DNA of 64,000 bases from Lunularia cruciata (taxonomy: Eukaryota > Streptophyta > Marchantiopsida > Lunulariales > Lunulariaceae), in NCBI GenBank assembly GCA_948567375.1, contig OX419757.1:74593836-74657835 (forward strand), given 5' to 3'. The notes beneath the pieces were generated by a model. The model was not told where the DNA came from. It made no database searches and was given only the letters and a program-made list of their open reading frames with translations. Of this stretch, positions 35,801 through 46,800 are shown one piece after another. The position numbers were made by a program, and so were the translations under genes. Numbering within the stretch: the stretch's first letter is position 1; each line of letters opens with the position of its first letter.

Positions 35801-36965
35801 TTCATGATAGAACAACCAGGATATAAAGATTCAAGATATCCAAATGAAGGTTTTTTATTGAAAAATTCTCTTTATGGACTTATACAAGCTCCACAAACCT
35901 GGAATGTCAAGAGAAAATATAATCTTTTTATCTATTGGATTTCAAGTTTGCAGTTCAGATTCTTCAGTGTAGATGTTACAAGCTGGTGGTAATATAGTTT
36001 TCTTGATTATCTATGTTGATGACTTGATCATCATGGGTAGCTGTCAAGATCTCATTTGGCAAGTACAAGATCAATTGAACAGAGAGTTTGACATGAAGGA
36101 CTTGGGAGGACTCAAATAGTTCTTGGGTATTGAGTTTATTCAAGATGGAAATTACATTTGGTTACTACAGTATCAATGTTCTGTAAACATGTTGGAGAAT
36201 TTTGGTATGATGGCATGTTAGCCTATTTCTACTCTTCTCTGTTCAGTTAAATGCAGAAAATGGTGAATTGTTGGCTGATCAAAAATGTACAGAATATTGT
36301 TGGAAGTCTGATGTATTTGTGTCTTACTAGACCAGATCTAAGCTATGTTTTTGGTCTAGTAAAACAATTTGTACAAGCACCAAGGAAGCTTGACATGGCT
36401 AGAAAAATTCTATGGAAGTTTGATTTATTTCACTCTTACTAGACCAGATCTAAGCTACGCTGTTGGTCTAGTGAGTCAATCTTTACAAGCACCAAAGAAA
36501 TCACATCTTGACATAGTTAAAAGAATTTAAGTGAAGTTTATCATCCAGGTCTTCACCATTCTGCTGGTGGATTGCCCATTGTACAAGGTTTTCTTGATGT
36601 GGACTTGGCAGGAAATGCTCAAGATCTAGGATCAACATCAAGTTATGTTTTTAACCTTGGAATCTGTTTGGCTTCACCTCCTATTAGAATATTACAAGAT
36701 ATGGGATATATATTTCATGACCCTACAATCTTATACAAAGAGAACATAAGCAGAATTAAGCTTGCTAGCAATCCAGTATTTTGTACCAGGACCAAATATA
36801 TTGAGGTCCATTGTCATTTCATTAGAAATAGGTATTGGCTCCAAGAAATAGAGATACAATATATTTCTACAAATGTGCAAATCATTGATATTTTCAACAA
36901 AACTTCTATCTCGAGATAAATTTGACTATTTCAGATCTCATGTAAGAATCAAAGATATTGAACTT
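32869..36965 (+). pseudogene. copia gag-pol polyprotein remnant
   Basis: Gag resembles the UBN2 family (33206-33640: NLSITDYVYCIHGLVEHLNS). The protease site reads NLGCSNHMT where families have DSG, so the catalytic Asp is lost (about 33724-33755). The integrase region has a zinc-binding-like H..C..C part (34157-34300) and YPPQQNGVVEGMN near 34605. RT has RYKARLVAKGFSQQ (~35610), DLNNAFLNGNLEEEVF (~35755) and the catalytic YVDD (~36014, intact). RNase H remnants are at 36572-36900. At least a dozen stops or frameshifts break it, and a 112-bp tandem duplication (36322-36433 and 36434-36545) repeats the segment after YVDD. Confidence 0.9.
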
Positions 36966-36979
36966 AGATTGAGGGAGAG

Positions 36980-37194
36980 TATTAACAAAGTATCATCGGC
37001 TAATACTCCCCCAGCTAGTGAAACCGGGAGAGTTAATCTTTACTCATTGGTTATCTTTTACTGACCATTTCTAGTTAGTCACGGTGAAGAGTGACTTGAC
37101 CTACTTGTGAATCTTCTTCTCTACCTATATAGATTTGTGTCTCGCAGACCATTCCGAACTTTGGTGTCTCCACTCTCATTTTTGTTTTGTAATA
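36980..37194 (+). repeat. copia 3' LTR
   Basis: 215 bp, preceded by the purine-rich tract attgagggagag (about 36968-36979). It is shorter than the 5' LTR by small deletions. The divergence between the two LTRs means the insertion is not recent. Confidence 0.85.
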
Positions 37195-37226
37195 TTTCTG
37201 TCCTTGTTGTCTTCCATGGTTGACTT

Positions 37227-38033
37227 TTTACATGCTAATATGCTCCTAATACGGATCGGTGTTCCGTTTCTCTTCATGTTCAATCATAGGAACAAACTTC
37301 TGAACTCAGATTTAATAGTAAGTGACCATTGGATTTTGCAAAATGCCATTCCCACATTGACTCCATTGACATACTACTTGAAGCTTCTCTCTATTTCGGC
37401 CTTCTGGATTTGTCACGATGAGAATTAGCCAAAAGCTATGACATCCAAATAGGTATGCAAAGACTCAACCATCACGCTTCTTCTTCAAATGTATATGTGT
37501 TAACGTATAGTAACTAATACTACTAAGGAATAGTACCAATACCAATAGAAAAATAAACAAAATAGGGACTTGAAAAATAAACAACATTAACTATTCACTC
37601 GATTATTATATCCCATAGAGCACTCAATAGATAGAGATCTTTCTTCTCACATCTCTCACTCCCCTCTCCTCTCCAATGGAGAAAAGAAAAAGAATAATAA
37701 AAATAAATAAAAATTATGAATGTGGATGTGTTGATCGCGTACTTTCTACTTCTACCCATAGCGGAACCAGAACGCGAAACAGATGGACATCTTGAGGGCA
37801 ATAGGTTAAAGATGCAACAGAATCAGGTAGCCAAGTGTATTGAAAGTGATAACAAGAATCAACTTCGGAATTCAACCTTGCTCTTATACTCTTAATTGCA
37901 ATCGGCAACTTCTAGAATTGCTGCTTAGTTTCTGCTCAAGTAGACGGGCCACTTGACCCACCTCTTGCACACGTCGGTCATCAGCTAAGTATCGAATTGG
38001 CGAAAATATTCTTTCAACTGCAATCTGGAACCC
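37227..38033. other. gene-free stretch between retroelements
   Basis: No supported gene. It is AT-rich with a purine-rich patch near 37675-37715. Confidence 0.45.
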
Positions 38034-38045
38034 AACACCCAAGGT
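38034..38045. repeat. left target-site duplication of non-LTR copy B
   Basis: aacacccaaggt here and aacccccaaggt at 41793-41804 match 11 of 12 bases and lie exactly at the ends of the element as defined by comparison with copy A. Confidence 0.65.
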
Positions 38046-41000
38046 AATCACTTGGAATGCGGGGGAGGAGAGGGAGAGACAGTGAGGCAACATTTCTGAG
38101 TGCTCTCATTTGAGTATGTATCATTTGAGTGAATAGTCTATTTTTTTTATTTTTCATTTTCAATTTCATTGGTACCTAGATTGAATGGAACATAAAATTA
38201 TGAAGAATTTTAGATTTTTTAGGGTTTAAAGTGATCATAATACATTGAAAGTAATAGGTCGAGGATTTTCATTTTCAATTTCTTGGTTTTCATGATTATG
38301 TTTTATAGAAATTTAGTTTAAAAATTTTGGAGATAGAAATTGAAAATCATGAGAATTTATAGATTTTAGGATTCAAAGAGATTGTTTTTTTATGTGAATT
38401 GGGATGAGAAGAGTTGTGGTTTTATGGATATGAGGACATTTGGAGAGGAGCACCATGTGTTATTATCATTATTCTTGTGCTAGCCATGGCTACACCTTCC
38501 CATTGTGATCGCCTAGAGCGGGTCGGGATACACCATGCCCGGTGTGTCACCGACACTTTACCTTGTAAGGGATAAAGACCCATGTAGGAAGGATGCACAA
38601 GGACTATGATTGGACCACTTGGGATGCCCACGTGAAACGAGCGACCATATCGACAGCAGTGACACTCGGGATTACACACGCTTCTTCTATACCTTCATTG
38701 ATCGTTCCAGGGATACCACTCAAGTCGTGGGAATGGTTAGCTTCTCAAGTGGGTTGCATTTTGGGTTATTCAAGACTAGTTTTCCATGTCCACGTCTATT
38801 CCATAGGCTACCCCGCACACTCTATGATGAGGCTAGATAGGCTTTTTGCCTACCATTAGATAGCATGGTTTGGCACGTGATACCTCGGATGAGTTAGCAT
38901 GGTTCCTATTCCTCTTACTCCCTTGATGGTGTCTTTGTTATGCTTGAGGGGGACGTGCGAGGCATAGAGAGGTGGCTGCTCGATTTCATCAATTCCAAGC
39001 AGGGGATTGGGCAGCCCTTCAGGAGGGAGTCTGTTAGGGCTACACGATTTAGGAGACAGGCATCGCCATAGGATACTACAAATTCCACTTGATTACAACA
39101 ATGTAGTACATTGGGTCAAGCGGGAGAGTTTAGTAGAGCAGCACGAGCGCTACACCCTTTGTCTATAGCGAGTCCTATTGATGAGACCATCTCTTCCCTA
39201 TGCTCACTACGTCATATAGTAATAGAGGGACTACCACTAGAGGTCTTAGATTATTAGCCTGAGTAGCCTTTATGTCTTGATAGGTTGCTATTTGCACAAG
39301 CATTGTGCACTACCCCTCGCTTTTCCTCAAGAGGCTTGTCAGAGATGGTTTATGAGCACCTTAGAGACTACTTCCAGGTAGATGATCCTTCTAGTGGTTT
39401 TATCGAGTTGTTTCAGGTGACTGCAGCAATAGCGGGAGGAGACATTCCTATGTCTATTAGTCGGGTGTTAGATGCTAGTCAACTTCTTGCGACGGAGAAG
39501 GACACGGGAGGTATTAGATCGATTGCTATTGGAGAGATCTTTCTGTGTTTGGTCAGTCATACCATTGTCCTTCAACATCGTTCTCACTTTTGACAACACC
39601 TTAGTCCACATCAGTTTGGAGTAGCCACACCTAGAGGATGTACGGCTATATCTCTAGGCATTAGAGCACTCCTAGATATCCATCCGGAGTGGATCATCCT
39701 ACAGGTGGATGTTGAGAACGCTTTTAATAGTGTCTCACATGCATCCATCTTTAGAGAGCTCAGGGAGGCTGGTGGATCCTTGGCGAGTCTTATTCCTTTT
39801 GTGCAGTCTTTTTATGGCTCTCGGTTTCCCTTTACTACCAACATGGTGGTTCACAAGAGGGAGTCACCGTCTTGGAGTCAGTTGTTGGTACACGTCAAAG
39901 GGATCCTTTGGGGGGGGGCCTTTATTTGCCATGGCTCACTTTAGAGCTCTCCTATCTACTACTTTGGCCATGCCAGGTTGTGTATTTCCCTCCTTGGCAG
40001 ATGATACACACATCATAGGCCCTATAATCAAATTAGGCAGGCCTTTGATTACTTGACTACCGAGCTACATCTAGTAGGCTTGAGAGTCAAGGTGTCAAAG
40101 TGTAGGGCATGGTCCCCTTTAGGTATCCCTCCCCACCTTGAGCTTCAAGAGGGTTGTATCACATATCACATCGTGTTCTTAGAGTGCCAGTAGGATCCGA
40201 GGATTTTGTCACATGCTTCTTAGACATTGCTCTTGCAGAGGATGTTCTCCATGTGGATGACCTTCCATTACTAGGAGATATGTAGGTGGCATTTGGTATA
40301 CTCTCTTCTAGTATTGCTCATCGACCATCCTACTTCATCCGTATAGTTCCCCCCTCACCGTCTTTCCTATCACGTTTGAGAGCATTTGATAGGAGGATTA
40401 TGGGAGTCTTTGGTGATATTATTGGACCATGGACTTTTGAGTGTTTGACATGAGATTTGGCATGTAAAAAGATGGCTCTACCAATCTCATGTGGTGGGGT
40501 TGGCTTGCTTTCTATGGAGGAGACTGCATTCTAAGTAGGGGTGTCGAGAGAGCACCCCTACTCTTGACACCCCTACTTTCCTCTTGTTTTGTGGTTGTTG
40601 ATAGGCCGGTTTTGGAGACTTATGTGACAAGAGGTGGAGGGAGGATCCTTTTTCTCTCCAAGTGTTATTCCGTCAGACGATAAATAGTCTATCCCCATGA
40701 GCACGAGAGGATTTTCCACCTTTTGTTTCACTATTGTCAGATTGGACTAGAGGTTTACAGTCTTCCTTGCTGGAGCGATAGTGTGTGAGCATATGCTACA
40801 TTCTCTCTCTTAGTCGACTCGTCCATTCCCAAGCTACTAGAGCATGTCTCCGCTCTTGCTCTGGCAAGGGTGCAAGCTCTTGGATCCTAGCTAGACCGTG
40901 CATTAGGGCTTTCCCACTTGCACCAATTACTTTCTCTACAGCGATGAGGTTTCACCTAGGTTTGGTCCACCTATCTGCATCCTCATTACTCACTTGTGAG

Positions 41001-41792
41001 TGTGGTTCTACACTAGATGCAGCATCGGTCCACATGACACGGTGTCCTTTTGGAGGATAGAGGATAGCTACCCATGATGCGATTAGAGACATAGTGTTTG
41101 CTATGGCACGCGAGAGTGGTGGATACTTGGCTTGGAGGGAGCGTTCGTATGCTTTGCATACGACACATTTCAAGGCATACTTATATTTGGTCCGAGATGA
41201 TCAGGTGACAGTAGCGGATGTCGTGGTTACGGACCCTATGCGAGATACAATTTTGGAGGGAATGGTTACCCATCCCCGTGGATGGGCGGCGAGTGCAACA
41301 GCAAGTTGCAAGTTCTCCAAGAATAGGGGCATGCAGTGAGGTCACCTCTTTGTTCCTCTAGCCTTGGAGTTATATGGAGCCATGGACACTGGCATTTGAC
41401 ACATTTGTCAAGGATGCACGACAGCTTATCATGTTAGGCGTCACGGGTACCATTCTCACTCTCATACTTTGTAGTATATTTTAGATAGCGTGTGTCCATC
41501 GCTCTACATAAGGCAATGGCTGGTGCAATCCATTAGAGATCAATCACATAAGGTGATGTTTCTTCGGATGTTCCAATTGTGTGTCGATGGTACAACTTGC
41601 ACAGCTCGGCTATCTTAGGTGCGGTGGGGCAGATTTCTCATATAGACTCTAATGGGGCTTAGCCCCATGTTACCTTTTTTTATCTCTCCCTTGTATGGAT
41701 CGATGGGGTCTTCCCATCCTTCTATCTCTCCCTTGTATGGATTGATGGGGCCTTCCCATCCTTCGTTTTTCCTGCGCGGTCGCCTTTCTTTT
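38046..41792 (+). mobile_element. non-LTR retrotransposon copy B (best preserved)
   Basis: A 3.75-kb element with an AT-rich 5' leader, one long decayed ORF and a short 3' UTR with no poly(A) run. Its 3' UTR contains a ~45-bp tandem duplication (near 41680-41765) with ctctcccttgtatgga repeated. Confidence 0.85.
38460..41340 (+). pseudogene. reverse transcriptase / zinc finger / restriction-like endonuclease polyprotein remnant
   Basis: The RT core runs from about 39285 to 40100: GGIRSIAIGEIF (~39510), motif A QVDVENAFNSVSH (~39705), motif B-like GG[AP]LFAMAHFRAL (~39915) and motif C SLADDTH (~39992-40008) with both catalytic Asp intact. Downstream, 40965-41060 gives CECG-x8-H-x3-C followed by GG, and 41070-41330 gives THDAIRDIVFAMARESGG, LAWRE and VADVVVTDP. 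This C-terminal order (RT, zinc knuckle, PD-(D/E)XK-like segment) is that of restriction-like-endonuclease non-LTR elements, not of the APE-type LINEs usual in plants. A G-run near 39910 causes a frameshift. A TAG at about 41059 replaces the CAG seen in copy A. The endonuclease assignment is inference from motif pattern. Confidence 0.75.
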
Positions 41793-41804
41793 AACCCCCA
41801 AGGT

Positions 41805-43841
41805 GGATGCTACTTTCTGAGTCCCCAATCGGTAATCTATGTACGCGCGCATATCTCAGTTTAAATGTAAGTTTCCTAAACTGGAAGAATGATGATGCCT
41901 AAATCGTGCGATTCTACCGATTTGTTCAGTGCCACCCGCGAAACTGGAAATTCTTCAGATCAATAGTAATAACAAAAACCGTCGTGTATCCACTGCATAC
42001 AGGTGCAGCTCAAATAGGGCCGTAATAAAAGCCCTTCAAAAGTGCATCTGCAAGTGGAGGGAGGTCAAGGTCGCTTTGATAGTCAACAAAGTTTCCGCTG
42101 GCACGAGCCAGCATGCGTGTTCAGGGATCCTATCTTCAAGCTTGCTGTGTCCTTTATTCCCAGTGCTCCGTTGGCCTACTGGAGTCCAGCACTATCTACG
42201 GACTTGGGACTTCGTGTAGTATTTACGAGTTATTATCTCATTCATCCGAATCATTCGACTTGCTAGTTTTTCACAATTCTTCTGTATCTTGCCTTCTACT
42301 TGATTTCGGATCATGAAAGGATCCGTGTATCATAAACTTGCAACTTGCAGCATACACATTTTCGTGATTGCCGCTGAATAACAGCGCTCCATATTGCGTG
42401 ATGTATTACTCATCACTGCGATAGGCCAACACCAAAATTTGCGGTCATCGAATACCCGGATGCTGCGGATCTACAAATATCGTTTTGACTTCGGAACACC
42501 TTCGCATGCTTAACCTACCCGATAAAATGTTATTCATTAGATGACTAGCATGCTCATCATCCACGACTTTCATGTCTAATGCTAGAAACTATAGCCCGAC
42601 TGACTTTTTGCACACCCTATAGGTCCACACGCACAGCTAGAGTAGTGTATCTTCTATTCGCAGTAAGCTAGTTTGAAAGCCTCATAGGATCCCTTGGGAA
42701 CAGCACCTACCTCGGAAACAAGATCGTGGAAATTATGATTCTACTGAGTCGTCCAATTTGATGAGATAAGATTACCGTGGTGTGTATCTATAATGTGGTG
42801 TTATCAACTTGCAACGGAGCATACCACAACTGACGTCCAGATATTCCTGAAACACTATGACTCTGCATCTGATGGGGGCTACATTGCCATCTGCAGTATC
42901 GTCCCCATGTCTGAGGGCGCAGAAAGCAGAAAGAAGACGCGGATAAGGAAAAGTAAAAACCCTCAGAGGGGAATAAGTGTAAAAATTGGGACAGCAGGTC
43001 CGCAGAGCCTTAGTTGCGTTGTGGGGCCACGGCACTGACAGATTGTGGTAAAGTGAAGACCAATCAAAAGACAAATGAGAAGGAAATCAAACGTTTGCAA
43101 CTCCCTGGGACATGAAACCATCGACGATGTCTTGTCATCTTTCTGAATGTAATCTTGACATGGTCTGGGCATCCAACAGAAAGTGTTGCGAGCGTTTATG
43201 TGCATGATTGAGCTGCCCGACTCATACAGACTAGGCGCAGAACTCGTCTGCTTCATGTATCAAACCTCAATAGTACATCGTTTGCTCCTGCTCCTGTTTG
43301 CTCAAGTTGGAGACCAGGTTCTCAGGAAATTGTTCTGATCTGAAGGAAATAATCAACCCGAAGGCCCTTAAATGTCTACGTCTTCGACCACCCGGTACGA
43401 AGACAGGACTCGTCTTCTTGACGTAAGAAAGGAGATCTCCTCGGGCATGGGGACATCTTTTTAGACGTCCAGTTTCTGGCCATTGTCACCCTCCACCAGA
43501 TGTACGAAAATCGTGTCCAACCTTACAGTGGGACCAATTTTTCAAGAGGGAAAATCCACTGGGTTGTTTCTTCAATAGTATAACCAAGAATAGAAGTTCC
43601 AATACATCTAGATTCTAGGGGAACTGTTTGCATAGCAGGTGGAGTCCGGATCAAGACGGGAGTCAATGAACCTGGCATGAGCTTGACTATCATACTTCCC
43701 CAGTTGGTCCGTTGATACAAGTCACATGGAACTGCAAAATCAGCGAGGGAGCTAATTCCCTCTCGGACATTGGTTGAAGTGGAAAATCTGTCAAATTGAG
43801 TGACTGTACAGATTCTGTGACAAAGACCTGCACTCAAAAAT
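41805..43841. other. gene-free upstream region of the receptor gene
   Basis: About 2 kb of balanced composition leading to the receptor start codon. The frames here (e.g. 42772-43074 and 43523-43837 on the minus strand) carry no recognisable domain. It probably includes the promoter and 5' leader of the receptor gene. Confidence 0.45.
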
Positions 43842-46800
43842 ATGGCTTACATTCAGCTGGCTTCGACTCCAATGAGGAAAACTGGTTCCGGCAGAGTGCA
43901 GCGCATGGCGCTGCTCTTTTACGTATGGATATGGTCTGTGCATCACATTTCCGGAGACCACAATCACGACAATGACGACGGTAAGTATTCTGATTTGGCA
44001 TTTCTCTATCTTATGAACTAGTCACAGTACTTACCTCCCGGATGTTTTACATAGTATTTGCACTTAGAATCCGGAAATGAGCATATCTTCAGAACTAGTC
44101 TCCTGCAAGCACCGAACTAGTGCTTAGCTGGTAGCTGATTCGCATCTTCGACCTCCTGATCTGTTGTGGGAACATTCTATGCTTATCTCAGGCCATGTTG
44201 CATAACCCGTTTCAGGTTAGCTTCAAAATTTGATATCGTGTTTGGATGTCCTCGGTTTGGGTAGTCTACATATAGCACACTACTAGTGACTTGAAAATAG
44301 TAACCGAATTTCTATAGATCTGACTTGTGCGGGACCAAATTGACATCGGTGGTGCAGGATTTTTCAGCGTCGATTGTGGAAGGACGAGTGAGGACCAATT
44401 CCTTGACAGCATCAGTTTGCCTTGGATATCCGATGCAGTCAGTACGACGAAAATAAATAAAATGACCCTAGGAGAGGTTTCGAGTCTAGAGTTGGAAGCG
44501 CCATTTGCTCCCCCAATGGATAATTTCGAGGCGATGATAACCTACAGGTACTTTCCTGAATCGGAGAGCAACAAATACTGCTACGAAGCTCACGTCGAGC
44601 CTGAAAGCACAATCCTGATTCGAGTTGGCTTTCTTCTGGGGAGCAGCAATGACATTCTGGAATTGCCAATAGAATTCGATGTCTCCATCAACACGAACAC
44701 AGTATTCACCGTGAAACTTGAAGTCGATAGTCCTGAAAAGGACCAGCCTATTTTTCACGAGATCATTTGGCGTACAGAAGCTGCGAGTGAACATGTACGT
44801 ATACCTGTCTGCTTGATTCCATTGAGGGGCAAGGCCTTCATTTCTTCTTTGGAGTTCAGGATGTTCATCAAGCCAGTATATAGTGGCCCGTTGGTGGATA
44901 TGAAATCGACGACCGAAAAAGTCTACATGCGGAAGATCCTTAGATATAACTGCGGAGCAAACATTGAATCCCCAAACGTAAGGTATGAAATCGTGAACTT
45001 CATTTGTATGTGAGGTATTCTGGTTCATGATCAGTCTCTTTAAAATTGATTCTTTTTGAGGAATTCTTGTCATTACCCAAAATTTGTCCACTTGTAAGAC
45101 AAAAAAACTTTATTTTAGTTCGGAAAGTAATCAGGTGGAAATTATCAGGCAGTCTATGTCAGAATGCGCGCCTTTGCCAACTTGTACCAGGAGTCTTCTG
45201 GATGGTTTTCACCTACATCATTTTGCAATTGAACTCAATATGCTGCTTGCAAGTCCGAAAATAACCGTTGGCGCTTGTATACTTATTACTATTATGAATC
45301 TTATCCTGGAATTACAAAGCTATTTTCTGAAATCTGTCGCCCACTTTCTCAGGTATAACGAAGATCCATATGACCGAATATGGAGTGCTTCTGTCAGTCC
45401 TAAATCGAATATGGCATATAAGAATTTTCCTGACGCTCCTGGCTCGGTAGACCCAAATCTTTCCGATCAGCATATTACAGAAGGGGAGAACTCAAATGAA
45501 CCACCAAATGGCGTGATGAAGGACGCTTGTTGGGATCCATCATTTGTGAACATCTCCACTACCGAGTCTGTTGAAAGCTTTTATGCTTGTCTCTACTTTC
45601 AAGAAGTGGAAAAGGATTTGCTGGCTAATGGTACTCTCCGAGGCGCATTGATAAAGGATCCGAACGGGTTTCGTAACCGGGCCGAATCTACCGTCCCTGT
45701 GAACGAAGAAATCACAATAACCAATCAAACTACTCAGTTCTGCTACAGAGGCAAAGGTACATTACGTGCGAGCGTAGGAAGCGCTGGCCCGAACCTGTTT
45801 CCGCCGATTTTGAATGCGATAGAGGTCTACGAGGTGGTTTCAGTGAACGAGACCGTCTGTGCTGAAGGTGAGAGATAAATCTACTGCTCCGATCCATTGA
45901 CTTCATGTGATTGTTTACACCTCGAGCCTTTGAAGTGGATGTAAGCTGCAGACAGCAAGCTAGGTCGAGCTAGGGCAGAATCTTGGTTCCGCAATTTCCC
46001 GTCGAGAATGAGCTGGTCATGTGCCTTTCTCTGACATGTTTGTCTTCACACTTATGACTTGTCAGCTGAGGCAGTGGACGCAATAAAGGTGAGATTCGGA
46101 TTGGAGAGTTGGAAAGGCGATCCGTGCTTTCCAGTTGCATATAACTGGGTCAAGTGCGAAAACACTAACATTGTCGAGATGTAAGACTCCGGTAGCTTTG
46201 CCATTCCCGTTTTCTTCCTTGTTCTTTCCATGGAGGAAAAAGTCCGTTATGGTTTGATCGCGTTCCATTTGCTCCTGAACTGAATCTGCTTGCATACATA
46301 CATACATGGAGACCTATCTAATTTTCTGAATCATAACACAAGAGGTTCAGTATTGACATGTGAGAAATTGCAGTAAAATTTCAGTAAGTAATCGAAATTT
46401 CGACAACTGCAGGAACTTATCTGACCTAAGTGTGGACGATCGCGGAGAAATCCGAAGTTTTCCAAATGAAATTGGGGTACTTTTTAGCCTCAGAAAGCTG
46501 TAAACATCTTACCTTTATTCTAAATTTTACATGCTACTTGACCTGGATGTAAATGCTTATTTTACCTCCTTAATACTTGTACGGTGCTCCTGTGGCTCTT
46601 CTAAGATATAAACGCATCGTTTCAATCAGTTTCTTTGTTACTTTAGATTAGCTTGTTTCGAGCGAGGCACAGATATTCTATTGAGAAGTTCTAAGTTTTC
46701 TAAGTTGACCCGGTGAGCTTTTAACTGTCATTTGTATACAACTCACTAAAAGCAAGGCCTTGTACTTCTGGTTCAGGTATATCGAGAACAGTCATGTCAA

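Larger units (their letters stand above)
32522..37194 (+). mobile_element. Ty1/copia LTR retrotransposon (complete structure, dead coding)
   Basis: A 4.67-kb element with 5' LTR 32522-32769, PBS, gag-pol remnant, purine-rich tract and 3' LTR 36980-37194, flanked by near-identical 5-bp duplications (tttcc at 32517-32521, tttct at 37195-37199). Domain order is gag, protease, integrase, RT, RNase H, which defines Ty1/copia. It sits in the last ~40 bp of non-LTR copy D. Many stops and frameshifts make it non-autonomous. Confidence 0.9.
29900..37226 (+). mobile_element. non-LTR retrotransposon copy D, interrupted by a solo LTR and a copia element
   Basis: The non-LTR sequence aligns with copies A and B in three blocks: about 29900-31162, 31900-32521 and 37200-37226. 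The first holds the AT-rich leader, an N-terminal part and, after an internal deletion, the region before the zinc finger. The second holds the endonuclease-like end and 3' UTR. The third is the last ~27 bases (tccttgttgtcttccatggt...), matching the family's 3' terminus (tccttcttgtgttctatgtg...). The 5' boundary is approximate. It is heavily decayed, with no intact RT core. Confidence 0.65.

Noticed and set aside
43523..43837. 104-codon minus-strand frame just upstream of the receptor
   Set aside because: No family motif and no splice partner. The position fits the receptor's promoter or leader.
44486..45091. 201-codon minus-strand frame opposite the receptor exon 2
   Set aside because: It is antisense to a well-supported malectin-like exon and has no motif of its own.
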